NCBI RefSeq assembly: GCF_034702125.1
Contig: NC_085875.1
Location: 47,681,770 to 47,745,769 of the forward strand
Reading direction: 5' to 3'
Source: Engraulis encrasicolus
Taxonomy: Eukaryota; Chordata; Actinopteri; Clupeiformes; Engraulidae
Length of the DNA: 64,000 nt
In this document: positions 45,417-58,670 of the stretch, piece after piece
How the letters are laid out: every line of letters begins with the position of its first letter
Position numbering within the stretch: the first letter of the stretch is position 1
Translations under genes and position numbers: made by a program
The notes under the pieces: model-generated
The model's input: the letters and a program-made list of their open reading frames with translations, nothing else
Databases searched by the model: none
Told to the model about the DNA's origin: nothing

Positions 45417-47322
45417 GAGACAGTGTCCATGAATAATGAAAAGGGTCTGGCTGGCGGTCAGACACAAGGCCCTTACTATACACACTACACTACGCTACGC
45501 TATGTGGGTTATTGATCTGTAAAATGTCTGCCGGCCCATCCCCCTAAAAAAACACATTCACTCACACCCGAACACACACACTCATACCCACCCACACACA
45601 CACACTCACACTACTCTGACTTCCTGCCGTGGCGTGGCCGCAAGCGCCATCACCAATCTCCGCCATCGGAACAGAAGCGTGCCATCCCCAGTATGTGTGT
45701 CAGAGAACTGGGGCAGAGCCAAACACCATGGCAAAAAACCAGCAGGGTTCAATGGGGTACATGATGGGGGGACGACAGAAAGAGGGGGGAGGAGGTATAG
45801 ATATAGATGAGTGGTTATGAATGGGGAGAATGCTGGGAGTACGGTAAAGCATGTCTGAGAGCTTGAAGCTGGCCAGTAGCCTACGTGTTGCAGGCGCCAC
45901 CAGTCCATGTGGGTCAATGATATTTTTTTTGTGGCGCAGACGTCAAGTGGTACAACCACAGCTAATGCCCATAAATTAATTAGTAATACTACAATTCATA
46001 TGTTTCTTAGGTAATCCACTAAAAATGGTTTAATCCTTACTATAGTGGCATTAACTGTGGTTACTCTACCCTGACGTGTGCTACTACTAAAACATTATTG
46101 ACCCAGGTAAGTTTTTGTGCAGTGGTGGGATATGCTGATGTGGAAAAACCTTTAAAGTTACAAGACAATGTTTACGTACATGCATTTCTAATATCACTAA
46201 AGGTAAGTATGAGCAAGTTCATAGTTGTACACTCACCGAACATGAATAATGCCCAAACACTTGCCCAAAATTCCCTTTTCATTAAAATGTTAATCTCCAG
46301 TGTTAATTAATTCTATGAATTCCCAAAACCATATTGTAAATAGAACTGGGGTCGATGTTGCATGCTTATGCGGCATCTTGAGATACGTTAGGGGCATACA
46401 GCAAACAGCTCCACCTTTTGCTGTGACATGAACTAATGTCAAGGACGACATCTTGGCTTTTGAAGTGTGACGTTACTGTAACAGTAGTTGTACTGTCAAC
46501 TGAGGCACAGAGAACTCGGATAAATGGGAGAACTTTAAAGAAGACTTCCCTCTTGTATTTACAACATGATCACTGATACAAACTGATAAATTTAGCAATT
46601 ACGTTAAGTTTAACCCTCTCCTGTTAAATCATTATAATGACATTTTGCAGTCAAAAAAGAATGTGGCACGTGCATATCATTAGTCTGTGCATGTGCACAG
46701 CATCCAAATCCCTGCTGACCACAATTTTGGGCACTCTGACTAACCTAGTTTTCTGCCGCTTAACTTTCTTCCAGCACTTGTGGTGACATTAATAGATATT
46801 TCCAACTATTCCACAATTTTATATATTTTCTATGAGAAGTCATGACCTCTCCTGGCACTTTTTGTGCATGCGTGGGTGTGTATGTGTGTGTGAGTTAGAG
46901 TCCTCTTGGAGTGGCTTGTGCCACGTTTTACACGCTAATTAAACTCTGTGGTCGGCTAATGAATTTCATGTTTGGTTTCTCGCCCTCACAGTGAGAGCAG
47001 TGCACACGAGCTGAACACAATATGACCCATTTCCCTTTCGGCGGCACAGCGGTGCGGCACAGTACAGAAGCAGCGGCTCTCTCTGCTCATTGGACGCCTC
47101 GTCTCCAACTAGAGCTTGGCAACAAGAGGAGAGTACTCTCAGAGAGGGGAGGCAGCCAATCAAGCCTGTGTGCTCTCGTGAGTTTGTTAGATTATCTCTT
47201 GTGCAGAGATAATCACCCGGCAGTCAATTGCACTCCTTGTGTTATTATAATCATCTGAAAGGTGTTAGGTGTGTGACTCAGTGTTTAAGAGTATGTGTGT
47301 GCGTCTGTGCGCGTGTGTGCGT

Positions 47323-47326
<4 letters not shown>

Positions 47327-47399
<73 letters not shown>

Positions 47400-47403
47400 T
47401 GTG
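47327..47403. repeat. (GT)n microsatellite
   Basis: A near-pure GT run; imperfect GT/GC continues to 47500. Confidence 0.97.
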
Positions 47404-47612
47404 TAAGAAAGTGTGTGTTTCTATGAATTTCTTTCTGTGTGTGTGTGTGTGTGTGCGTGTTTGTGTGCTTCTTTGTGCACACGTGCGTGTGCGTGCATGC
47501 GTATGTAAATGTGTCCTTCTTGACTTCTAACCCAGCAATCAACATTTTGGATAGGGTACAGTAGAGGCACCAGCAGGACAATGCTGAAGGCACTGACGAT
47601 GCGCCAAGCAGC

Positions 47613-47975
47613 CCTATTAATAGCCCAAATAACCCACTATGTGCAAGACTGCCATGCTGTCGCTCTGAAGATTCAGTGGTGGCCTCTAACTGACATTGGA
47701 TGGCACCCTTAAACACAAGTTACTGCCATGTATTGACGAGGCGAAAAGGCTAAAAAGAGAAGAAAGAAACTTCTTATATGTTTGTTGTGTTCTTTGACGG
47801 TCCAAACATCGCGTCTTACATAATACAATAACCTAAATAGTACACTATGTGCAAGACTGCCATACTGCTTCAAAAATTGTCGATTGCTGATTAAAACTGT
47901 CATTGAGTATACACAAAAAGTATGTGTGTTGACTAGTAAAACTGACATTGAGTGCACACAAAAATGTGTGTTGAC
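47613..47975. repeat. two diverged local duplications
   Basis: CACTATGTGCAAGACTGCCA recurs at about 47637 and 47841 with similar flanks. A roughly 42-bp unit (CATTGAGT...ACACAAAAA...TGTGTGTTGACTA) occurs twice at 47900-47975. Confidence 0.7.
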
Positions 47976-49876
47976 TAAAAAAAACTTTTAAACTTGCTAT
48001 GTGTTCATTGTTTTCAAGATCTCAAACTGACATTGCATGTAAAACTTACTGTACATGGAAATGTGATGAAATGCAATGAGTCGACAGAGAAAAGTGTTAA
48101 AGAAACAAAGTTAAGAAATGTGTTATGTGTTTGTTGTCTAATTTGTCAGTTCAAAAAAATCACACACATACTGATATAAGCACTAAGGGCTACGCTGAAT
48201 GTGGTGTTCGACAACATGGAACAGATCAGCCCTGCTCTCCCCTTGCAGATCCTTAACTCGATGGAAAAAGTGATACGTGATACCACATAGACACAAATCT
48301 GGAGACTATAGAGGCTTTGTCCAGAGCAGGTGGATGTTCTCCCCCACAGGTGTAACCAGATCCCCCCTCGAGCCTCCAGCTGATATTTTGCATCTGTGCT
48401 TTCTGACCTCTTGAGCTGTCAATGTGGTGCATCACAATACTCTGAAAATCAGGAATCCCAGGAAAAATTGGTAGGGTTGAACTCTTTCTAATGTGGCCAG
48501 ATTTACAGCTGATTTGGAATAATGAAGAAGAGTACAGTGTACTTTAATGTCCCCAAGGGGATTTTTTTCTTGGGCTTCACCCACTGTATTGCACACAGTA
48601 CTCACATACCCAGCATACATTAAAACAATATAACATAAAAACATAAAAAAACATAGAGAAACATAGAACTATGCACTGCTTGAGTATAGCATGTCTATAT
48701 AATGTGATGCAGTACAGTAGAGCGCCTCCACAGCCGAGCACAGCTGAGTATTTGCATTTCACATCACTACTGCCATCATGTGGTCTAGACCCAAAATAAT
48801 GCCCTACTTCCTTATCTCCAACCCCCCAAATCAACACCACAGTCTTGTGACCTAGGCCTTTGTTGTTTTCTCAAATCTTCACGTTTCTTTTGTGTCAGAC
48901 ATGAAAAAGTGTTTATCTTTTACCAGACATGTTTTGATGGTGAAACCGATGGTGTCTGAAACAAAATAAACTTGAAGATTTGATATAACTTTTGGTCATA
49001 ATAAACGGCATATACAGTATGTTTGTTGTTTTGTTAATGTATTCAACATTCGACATGATTTTTGATGTGTCACAACACGATAGAGCTCATCAAGACCTTT
49101 GCTTTGATCCCTCTGGCTCCAAATCTTTGTTTTGTTCACACAGAAAGCATACATTGCAATTAAATGTTTCAAAATGGCTACTCTGGGGTTGTGTATACGT
49201 TTCCGAAGAGGGACTGAAAGGTAAAGCATGCTGAATGAAGAGACGCTGAACGCTACTGCACCTGAGGCACTGGCAGAGAGAACTGTGTCAAAGCTGTGAC
49301 TGTGACTGACTGACACACTGACTGAACAGCTGCTGGGGAGCCAAAGCCTATTTGAAGGTAATTACACTCATTAAGTGAGAATTAGCACTGTTTGGCCCTC
49401 CGCGCATGCCGTATGGACCTCTGACCACCTTGATATCCAGTGGAACCACAACAGGGAGTTGTTGTAATCTTATGAGACATACGTACGTACATGTAAAAGT
49501 AGGTTTGACTTGACTGGAGGAGATACTATAGAAAACACTGGCTGAGGTTAATTGGTCTTAGACTGCGATAATTGTCGCTTTTCAGAAAGTAATTACCTCG
49601 GCTTCAACATCGGCTCCAGACGTTAAAGACATAAAAAGCGCTTGTCTAAAAACAGCACATCTCTTTCTGTGTCTAATTAGGTACTGGAATAAAATAATAG
49701 GTAATGTATTCTCATTTTGAAAAACAAATGAAAAATGTGGGCCAACACAGAAGTGCCCAGCCCTAGAATCTCCCACTCTATGGTAGCCTATACTGTATGT
49801 TGAGACAGAGACCTGTGTATATTTGTGTGCTGTTTGTTCTACGTGTGTGTTTGTGTATTTTGTATTTTAGGTGCCG

Positions 49877-49877
<1 letters not shown>

Positions 49878-49971
<94 letters not shown>
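49878..49971. repeat. (GT)n(GC)n microsatellite
   Basis: About 85 bp of GT end in GCGCGCGCGC, a sequence type prone to Z-DNA. Confidence 0.97.
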
Positions 49972-49974
<3 letters not shown>

Positions 49975-50870
49975 ATGCGCCTGCATATGTGTATGCGCAT
50001 CTGTGCGCATGTGCATGTGTGTTGTGTGCTCACTGAGCTGTGAGTATTGTGTTTGATGGCACTTGCCAATGGAGATAATCCGAGGGGAATTTATTTGTCT
50101 GTGGCAACTTCCTGTGGGAGTGTCTGATGATTGGGGGGGGGGGGGCATGGGCGTACATAGTTTATGGGGTAGATGGTGGTCACATGTCCATACCACTTTT
50201 GTAATTATGTCCCTACCACTTTATGTCAAATATAATGTGAAAGTATTAATCCTCGTCAATTTCTCCCTACCACTTTCCCAACCAAACCTTCACCGATAGG
50301 GGGGGTCCTAGGGTGGACGGGGGTTGGAGGGTAGAGGTGCAGTGGGGTGTTGAGACATCTGCTTGGTGCATCTTGCCAAACAGAGCAGCAGCTTGCTGCA
50401 GGACAGCTGGGAGGCTTGAGGAACTGTGTGCAGTGCAGTGCTGCTGACAGGTTGACACCAGGGCTTTACCTCACACTCAGGGCTTAGTCTACATTACACA
50501 ATCCCCTACACACGCAAATGCACACAAATGCATGCCCGCACGTGCACGCACGCACACGCGCAAACGCACACACACACACAAGGAGTGTTGACTCTGTATC
50601 CTCCCGTAAAGCCTAATGCTAACAAATCTTTGAGTAGGCCAGTTGTAAGTAAACAGACAGCTATGTAGGTCCACAACATGCACTGACAACTGCTGCCATA
50701 ATGGAGAGCATTCTTCAACAAACATCCACACCCACATGCATGGCAAAAAGCATATTTAAGAGTGAAAGGAGACACTCAATAGTTTGTTAGTTACTGTAAA
50801 AACACTGAGGATGAAACTAAAGCCTTTGTTTTTGGGGTGCAAGCCACAGCCTGCCTTGATGGCACGTCAT

Positions 50871-51031
50871 CAGTGGCGGAACAATTGCACACAGGGCCTA
50901 GGGCAAAACGCTGCTAGGCCCCCCCATACTGCCTGACAAGGTCATAATGGTGCCCCCACCAGCAATACAGGAGGGCCCTCCTGGGCCCAGGGGAAAATGC
51001 CCGTCTTGCCCCACATATAGCTCCGCCCCTG
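50871..51031. mobile_element. hAT-like MITE with CAGTGGCGG end
   Basis: The ends CAGTGGCGGAAC and AGCTCCGCCCCTG are imperfect inverted copies. The flanking 8-mers CACGTCAT (50863-50870) and CATGTGAT (51032-51039) match at 6 of 8 positions. The core is rich in GGGCCT words. Confidence 0.7.
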
Positions 51032-51414
51032 CATGTGATCCTATCCAAAGCCCCACTTCATGCGGTCCGTTTACACTCTGCAGTGCAAAGAGACCCAGAG
51101 GTAAATAGAAACTTGTCAGAACTTCCAAAAACCCACAGCTCAAAGCCCATCTCAAGACTCTGGTCGCCACAGTGCCTAGGGCCTTTTAGATAGGATTTGC
51201 AATGCTGACAAATTTCAAGAAAGCATTGATTTCAGCATCTATTGAAGTAGTCATGCCTCCCCACCCCCTCCCACCCTCTGAACATAAACACAAACAAAGA
51301 GCATGGTCAACGCAAAGTCGACCTTGCATCGTGTACGTGTTCAGCTCTGGCCTGCCAAGCTCTGGGTGTGGAGGCAGTGGATAAAAAATTAAAATAATAT
51401 ACCTGTAATACTCT

Positions 51415-51481
51415 AAGAGAAGAGAAGAGAAGAGAAGAGAAGAGAAGAGAAGAGAAGAGAAGAGAAGAGAAGAGAAGAGAA
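51415..51481. repeat. (AGAGA)n pentanucleotide repeat
   Basis: About 13 units of AGAGA lie some 80 bp downstream, in the transcript sense, of the 51.6 kb exon donor. Confidence 0.95.
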
Positions 51482-51563
51482 AATGATGACAACAGAAAAG
51501 AAGAGAGGCGATGAGAAAAGAGCAAACTAAAGAAAAATGAAAACGCAAATGCAACAGCTCTAC

Positions 51564-51930
51564 CTCTACTCCGCTCTTGGCGAACGTGAGTGGGGGTGGG
51601 GTTGGCCGGACGCTGTGGCTGTGGCTGCTGATGTGGCTGTTGATATGGCTGTGGCTGCTGATATGGCTGTGGCTGTGGCTGCAGGTTCTGGGGCCCCTTT
51701 CTGCCAGGGGAGACGGGCCCCGCCATCTGCCTGGGGGCCCAGAGAGCATCCTGCTGCTGGTAGATCTTGGAGCTGAGCAGGCGTCGGCGCAGGCTGCCCT
51801 CGGTCTTGGGCTGGAGGCGCCGCGTGTAGAGAGGCAGGAGCTCGTCCTCGTCCTCATAGTAACGCCGGTTCCAGCACTTGGCTGTCGGCTCGCTAGAGAG
51901 ACAGTCCACGTAGGCAATCATGGCCGACAT
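51564..51930 (-). CDS. nhsl1: nhsl1 alternative first coding exon (candidate)
   Basis: An open frame of 122 codons plus one base ends at a G|GTAGAG donor. Its phase equals that of exon 1, so splicing to exon 2 gives ...RQERSR-A-VSSLDDESK. Mammalian NHSL1 also has alternative first exons joining exon 2 at this residue. The frame is closed upstream by an in-frame stop at 51976-51978. Two starts are possible: MSAM at 51930, or MIAY at 51921, whose context (G at -3) is better. Content: a Tyr/Asp/Glu patch (RRYYEDEDELL), a basic stretch (SLRRRLLSSK), then a Gln/Pro/Tyr-rich run of PQPYQQ repeats. I do not recognise a domain, and it does not look like the WAVE homology domain of the NHS exon-1 form. 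The stretch is GC- and CpG-richer than its surroundings. It could instead be an internal exon, using a CTCTCTAG acceptor ending just before the CGAGCC codons. Confidence 0.6.
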
Positions 51931-52180
51931 GAGAAAACACACACACACACTAGCGCTGTGTTGTGTCTGTCCTGCCTAGGACTCCTTTTCCGTTGCCGCC
52001 ACTTTTGGAGCCACTGGAGCCTCCAAAACGGTTTCTTTTCCCGCACCCAGCGTTGATCTCAGTGCACTGACCTTGAGAAGTCACTTGTTTGTACAGAGTC
52101 GAGACACACATAAGATACACGTCCCAGAACATAGGGGCAAGTTCCTCGCGGAAGTGAAAGTCCGATCCATGCAGGGAAAC
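51931..52180 (-). promoter_or_regulatory. nhsl1: possible promoter region of the 51.6 kb exon
   Basis: After a short (CA)n, this stretch has CpGs and GC-rich words (CCGTTGCCGCCAC, CCCGCACCCAGCG). It would be the 5' UTR and promoter if the 51564-51930 exon is a first exon. No TATA box was seen. Confidence 0.25.
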
Positions 52181-53897
52181 TTGCTGTGCGATGACCCCTC
52201 CGTGCAGAACAGAGCCCTACTTTCCAAAAAAAGGCTGACAAGCAACTATTATTTACCAACATTACTCTTCCTCATGATAAAACAGAACAGCCCGAGCAGC
52301 TGCACAAACTAGGCCTTTTATTGTACACATACTCCTCATCTCTCGTCCAGAGAAAGGAACTGCGAAGAGACTGGACAAGAGAGCCTCCTTCAGCAGGCCC
52401 CCTCGTCTTCAGATTAAGCTCTTAACCCCGGATTATCCTTAAGACATCTCAACCACGGTGAAGGAAGGCCAGTCCCTCACAGATGCTCACCACAGGGCCA
52501 GGTGACGACTGCCCTGCCGTGCGCTTGCCTGGATGTTTGGGTATTGTTGCCAACGCTCTCTGTTTCCAGTGGCCAGAGAAATCCGATCACAGTTTTCCGT
52601 GATGGAAACGATGAATATTTAAAAAGCCAGCCAGCAAAACTGACACGCCACTGAAGAGTAAGCAGAAACAAGCAGTCAAAGTTAAAGCCAGTCATAACAA
52701 GTCTTTCAAGGGGGTAAATGATACATTTTATAGGGGGAACTGTGCATTACCCATAATTACTGACTGGCATTGGCAGACAGTGCCACTAAATACCCATATA
52801 ATGGATGAGGCGCCCTTGTTAAGACTGGCAATTAGCCCAGAGGAACAGACGCAAGCAGCAGCTCCACCTACTGGTAATTAACACGCATGACACCCACCTC
52901 ACACAGAGGGTGTCATTCATGTTGGCTGAGTGTGTGGCAGAGTCACTAAGGAAGTCTTTGACAACAAAGACACATCCAATGTCTTGTGCTGTGACAAATC
53001 TGGGTTAATGACTGCTTTGGTCTTGTTATGGCACCAGGTGTCTTTGGTAAAACACCAGATAAGTACTGTGCTCATGTAACTGTCACAGAGTGTTTTGTCA
53101 CCCCCATGTGTCATCATCACTGATGAGCGGTCCTGTGAGAACAGCGACAAATCCTGTGGTGTGGGTCGTTCTGTCTGGGAAAGAAAAAAAAACAGGAAAT
53201 TGTATCCCTAAACCAGTCATTTTGTCCCTCCACAAAGGTGGCATTGCATGTCATTAGGTGTGGGGGAGTTCCTGTATCATAAGCAGGAACTTACAACTCT
53301 GAAAAGCCTGTATTGAACTTCGACTGAGCAGAACTAGGATGCCAGGATTAAGCCAACAAGAAACCGGTTGGATCTCATTAAATAAATTGCCCCCACAAAA
53401 AAGGAGAGGAAGAAGAAATTCTGATCTCATCTTCATGGCAGGCGGTTAAAGGAGTCAAGCAACCATATGCGGAAGAACCACCCAGCCCCCAATACCTCCC
53501 AATAACCACCATCCATCCCCACCCTTTTACCCCAATCCCCCAGACCACCCCCTCTAGCCCATCCATCCATCACACATCCACCACAACCCAGCCTGCGCTG
53601 AAACTTTAGTGCTGGGTGGAGGGCCCTGTCTCTCCTGCCAAAACCCCCTGGAACCTCACAGGATCGCTCCTCTCCACAACAGAGCTTAGCGTTACAGCTA
53701 TCACATACAGCTTTCGGTGTTCCTGCCAGAGTCGGCTCCCGGGTCTCAGTCTGTGTTTATATTGCTTCTGCTTCTGAGATCGTAAGACCCTTCCATAGTC
53801 TGTCTTCATAACAAAGTCCAAGGCACACTTCTGCTTGAGCTCCAAACTAAGACAAGGTTTATCGCATAATGTGGGCGCTCTCCTGCGGGACTGATGA

Positions 53898-54057
53898 CAG
53901 GGGGCAGTGACAAACAGGTCAGCTGCCCTGGGCCCAGGGAGAGGGGTGGGGGTGGATAAGGGCATTAGAATTGGGTCCTCAGTACATTGTATGTATTGAG
54001 AGGGGTGTTCTTTTGATGATTTTGTCCTGGGCCTATGAAAAGCTGTCAGCGCCCCTG
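53898..54057 (+). mobile_element. CAGGG-family MITE, diverged copy
   Basis: GTCAGCTGCCCTGGGCCCAG, ATTGGGTCCTCAGTACATTG and AAGCTGTCAGCGCCCCTG align in order with 32801-32957 and 61060-61217. The left end is worn. Confidence 0.7.
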
Positions 54058-54396
54058 CTCACATGTATATTTGAACTGATGGTTACAGAGTGAATATATT
54101 TATAGTTGAATGTATATTTGAAGTTAGGCTTTCGGAGTTTGAAATTAGGCTTAAGGAGTTATCAAAATGTATGAACAAATACTGCTGAAGCACAGCTGCA
54201 GTTCCATTTCAGCTTCGGCACAAGGTTTTTTCCTCCAGCCATCTTCTTTGTTCTGAGAACAGTAACACTGTAGCTGTACAGCAGCTGTAGGTGAGCTGGC
54301 TATTGTTGTGGCTGCTTGGTCAGTGGCCTGCCTCGCGCAAGCATCTGGATTTGCTTACACGGCAACATTCCCTCCAAATAGACACACACACAGGGA

Positions 54397-54400
<4 letters not shown>

Positions 54401-54481
<81 letters not shown>
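54401..54481. repeat. (GA)n microsatellite
   Basis: An 81-bp pure GA run. Confidence 0.97.
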
Positions 54482-54484
<3 letters not shown>

Positions 54485-55964
54485 CATCCCAAAAGTCATA
54501 ACATATTTTGTCTTCAACTGAATAAATGAAAACCTTTTCAGTGCAAGTCTCTGAACATCTATCACAAGTCAACCTGTGTGGCTGCTGAGTTTTGCCAGAC
54601 AGGTCACCAGTTTTTTTCAGTATGGGACGTTTTGGGAACTCACAGTTGGACAGAATGCATCCCCAATGGAAGCCAAAGGTATTCTTTTATGGCGTCCTTG
54701 ATTGCTGAGTATAAAATTACAGCTTGACTCGAGGGCCACCTTGGCCTTTGCAAATGACACACAGCAAAGCCAAGTACTTTAAAATATGACTCATGGTTTT
54801 GGGACAATCTGTGGGTTCTCTGCACTGCGAAAAACAACACTGGTGTTTTCTGCTGAGTGAGTTGTCCATGAAGATCACCCCTTAGACCTACAAAGCTAGA
54901 AAAAGGAGAGAGCTTACTTCTAAATCTTAACACTCTGCAGTATTTTGACGACTGCTATCACTAATCTGTTTTTTTTTCTTTTCACCAACTTTGTGAGAAC
55001 ACAATAATTCATAGGCATTGCAGTTTGGCTAACTACAAAAGAACATTTAAATGGAAAAAAACAATTGCTTTTCCCCCACATGCCCTTAGATGACCCACAC
55101 CAAGACCATAAAACACACCCCTTACAACTTACTGCAAGTTCAAGTAAACTCTGCTCCACTCTGAGGATGTCCATCTGATTGTGGAGAATTATTGTAAGCC
55201 TGTACCATCAAAGGACAGCAACGGACAGCACTTTGAACAAATCTTTCCAAAATATTGAATCCCTTTTGTCCTGAACTTGACATTGCAATATGGCAGTGCG
55301 TTGCGATGCCCTGCAACTGGTGAAGAGCATTTTGATTCTTCATCCATAATCCCCACTGATCTTCAGTGCAAACACAGACAACACCTGTTGCCGCTCAAAC
55401 AAAAGAAAACGCTTTGAGCTCAAGTCACCAAGGGGAGGGGGGATAATCTCAGTCTTCTCGGAAGCCCCCCAGATGTGTTTGTCCAATCCCTTGAGATCAC
55501 ATAAACCACTGCACTTGAATAGAGATTAGTCTGCCCCTGTGAGGAAGCAGTCTCTAACAGGCACACACACCGCAGATCACCCCCCCCCAACACATACACA
55601 CACACACACACAGACAGACACACACACACACACCCTCCCGCCTCAAGCACAACCCCCGACCAGCTTCCTCTGTATTAATTCATGTGCACTGGACAACACC
55701 AGGCACCCAACCACAAGGCTGGCGGAACCACAGCAGAACAATGGTTGCCAAGGTATCGCTGGTGCCTAGATCCGATTGGATCACCTGCTGTTCCAGACTG
55801 TGTATTTTCCCCCCTCTTTTTTTGGTGGTGGAGGTGGCTCTGTCTTTCTTTTGTTGTCTCCTCCCCCTCTATTTCTCTACTTCTGAAATCTGTATGGAGT
55901 TCACTTCAGAATAGGGTTCATATGTTAGCTACTAATACATGTCTACTTACTATCCATCAGAGAT

Positions 55965-56110
55965 GTGGACTTGTGACTTGTGACTTGGACTGACTTGTGA
56001 CTTGAGTCACAAATGACTCGCCTTAAGACTTGACTTACCAATATTAGGAATGACTTGTGACTTGACTCGACTTGTACGCTATTGACTTGAGACTTGACTT
56101 GACTTGACAG
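55965..56110. repeat. GACTTGTGACTTG minisatellite-like repeat
   Basis: Irregular tandem copies of GACTTG, with inverted CAAGTC-like words (GAGTCACAAATGACTC). This resembles the subterminal part of a known type of fish MITE starting AGAGATGTGGACTTG. The ends are not clear. Confidence 0.6.
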
Positions 56111-56169
56111 TTTTAGCTTGCAATGACTTGCAATAGCATTCCAAGAAGCAGCAACTAAGTGTCATTTAA

Positions 56170-56400
56170 TGAATAATTATAAACCGTGGTAAAACCATGG
56201 TTAGTTTTCAGCGTAAAACCATGGTTCATTTTACAGTTAACTTTGCTGTTTGCTCGCACCCGAAGACTTTGTAAGAAACAGTTGGGAGTTGAGCGCACTT
56301 TCTGTAAAAAAATATCATTTTATAGTTAAACCTAGTCAAACCAAAAATCAAGCCGAACCATGCTCAAAATCATGGTAATACACCATGGTCGATTTTCGTA
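56170..56400. mobile_element. possible MITE with CCATGGT palindromes
   Basis: AAAACCATGGTT-type words recur at 56191, 56213, 56357 and 56380, with ATTTTCGTAAGG at the right side. The layout resembles fish MITEs built of ACCATGGT words. The limits are approximate. Confidence 0.45.
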
Positions 56401-58490
56401 AGGGACATGACGACTTCGTGCAAGCAGTTGTTTTCTCACGACACCAAAGCTTGAACTGGGTGTTTACAGGAAATAAGCGGTGCTTTAACTCCACAGCATG
56501 GGTGGAAAAATAACACCTGATGACACCGAAGAGCATGTATGGGGGGGCATTGCAGAGTCAGCATGGGACTTCACTCTTGAGCATGGTGGACATGACGGGC
56601 CAGGAAGTTCATCTCATTTCGCTTCCCACGAAAATCCTTCCTCTACTTCCCTGACAAAACACTGGGATGGAAAGATGACCCACATAGCAGCAGGCTAGGA
56701 TCTTCGCATCCTAATGTGAAGTCAACGTCGATGCTGGGAAATGACGAGGAGTGCTCAAAAGTGCATTTTCTGCAATGGAGATTAATAACCTATTGTTCAG
56801 TCCACCCAATGCACTCAATTATAAACACAGACAGGGAAATTGCTACATCTACTGACAATATAGACTATAAAAGTGGTAATCTTATATTTATGTACTTAAA
56901 TGTTATTCCCATGCAACAGCAGAACTAGTGGATTTGCTGCTCAATATGTGCCTATAACCACCCTGTGGTTTGTGGAATGGAGAAGGCATGTATCTCTTAC
57001 AAGAGTTGGCTAGCACTTAGTTACGCATGTGTAGTGGAAAGTAGCGAAATGGCTTTAAAGCATGGACAGAGAGTCTCTCTCTTTCTCTCTCTCACACACA
57101 CAGACGCATGCACGCACGCACGTGTGCGGACGCTTGCATGCACTCACACGCACGCTCTGTCTCTCTCTACCACATCAACACATTCACACATGCATTCCCA
57201 TAGGCATTTCCTTGCCCTCTCTCGTGCTCTCTATTCCAAAACCATAATGCCTTTCACTGGGTAATGGCTATAATTAATGCCATCTTCTTGTCACTCATAG
57301 GCACCATTACATAAACTTCTCGACATGTTCCGGGCCAGTGGAAAACAACAACAACAACCTCATCATTCTTATCTGACAGACACATACAGTATTCTGGAGT
57401 TTGGGAACTTGTGTGGCCATTGTACATATAATGGTTATATAATCCGACAAAAAAAATGTTTTGGTTGTCTAAAGTTCTGCGGCCATAATAGTGTTATTGT
57501 GCGTTAGCACGGGCATTAGGGAGCCACAAGGTCTGTGTCAGCTTGTCTGTCCGTCAGCGCATGGGGCAGCCAGGCTTCAGCGGACAAAGACGACGCGTCA
57601 TTAAAATTTACTGTGACACATTGTTTTGTGGCCCAGGATGTTTGGAATGCCTTTGTCAAAATGGCTGTTAAATATAGATGGGGGGGGGGGGGTATGTTCA
57701 TGACACTAGTGGGTTTTTCACATTCGCTACATGTCCCACAGAGAGTCAGTGGTCTTTCCCTCTACCTCTCCTATCCTCCCTTGTCCCCGTCTCACGAGCG
57801 AGTGAGTTCAGAGTGCTAAAACTCCCCAAGAGGCGGTGATGTGTTAAGATCAAGGAGGTAAGACATACTGTAAACAAAGACATTGATGCTTGAAATGAGT
57901 TTGGCTGGTATCCATATTTTAAGATTATTTTATTGGTCATCAATCAAAAATGTGATTAAGGAAAAACAGAGCAAAACCAGAAGTCATGAAGCAGTATATT
58001 ATCATCACACCAAACACAGGAAAATTTGTAGGGTAACGACACGAGACAATATTTTGCACGGAAGAACAATTTACTCGACTGAAAGAGAGTATGTAGCATC
58101 TCCTCCATACAGCCCTGCCCATCACATACTCTCTTGGCCTCCCCCCCTGACTAGAAAGCAAAACACCAAAGACAGACACACCCTTTCCCCCCACTACAAC
58201 CTCAGTCAGCCCACACAGCCACACACTCAAACTAACCCCCACCCCTCTCCCACCTGTGGTCAAGATCTCTACCCCATAGCCACACATCCCCACCAACCCT
58301 CCCTCTAGTTCTACTGATCTCTCTTCTACCCCCCCCCTCCCCCCCCCACCGGTCCCACTAATGTCTCCCCAACATCCTCCATCTTCCCTCCACCCTCCCT
58401 CCCTAATTTTCTTCGAATCATTTAATGTCTCTTTGCCTCTAATTCTTTTTGTTTCCTTTCTTTTTACTTTTATTGTTTTGAGAAGCACAA

Positions 58491-58670
58491 CGGGCCCTGC
58501 CGTGGCCAATCGGTAAGGCACTCGCCTGCCATGCGGCTGACTCGGGTTCGATTCTCGGCCTGGGTCCTTTGCCGACCCCTCCCCGTCTCTCTCCCAATTC
58601 GCTTCCTGTCCACCTCTCACACTGTCCTATCAAATAAAGTTGAAAAAGACCAAAAAAAGTAAAAAGAAAA
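58491..58670 (+). mobile_element. tRNA-derived SINE with 11-bp TSD
   Basis: The A-box region GTGGCCAATCGGTAAGGCAC and B box GGGTTCGATTCTCGG are followed by a C/T-rich body and the tail TATCAAATAAAGTTG plus A-rich sequence. The 11-bp direct repeat GAGAAGCACAA flanks it (58480-58490, 58671-58681). It is a complete SINE insertion, not a tRNA gene. Confidence 0.92.

Noticed and set aside
53606..53965. 119-codon minus-strand frame
   Set aside because: Its first third overlaps a CAGGG-family MITE. The rest shows no recognisable protein and no splice partners.
57940..58620. 226-codon minus-strand frame
   Set aside because: It overlaps the SINE and C-rich simple sequence. There is no recognisable domain, and the composition is low-complexity Gly/Arg.
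58491..58670. tRNA gene suggested by A and B boxes (also at 23152, 24215, 24706)
   Set aside because: No complete cloverleaf can be formed. SINE bodies and tails follow, and one copy has an insertion TSD.
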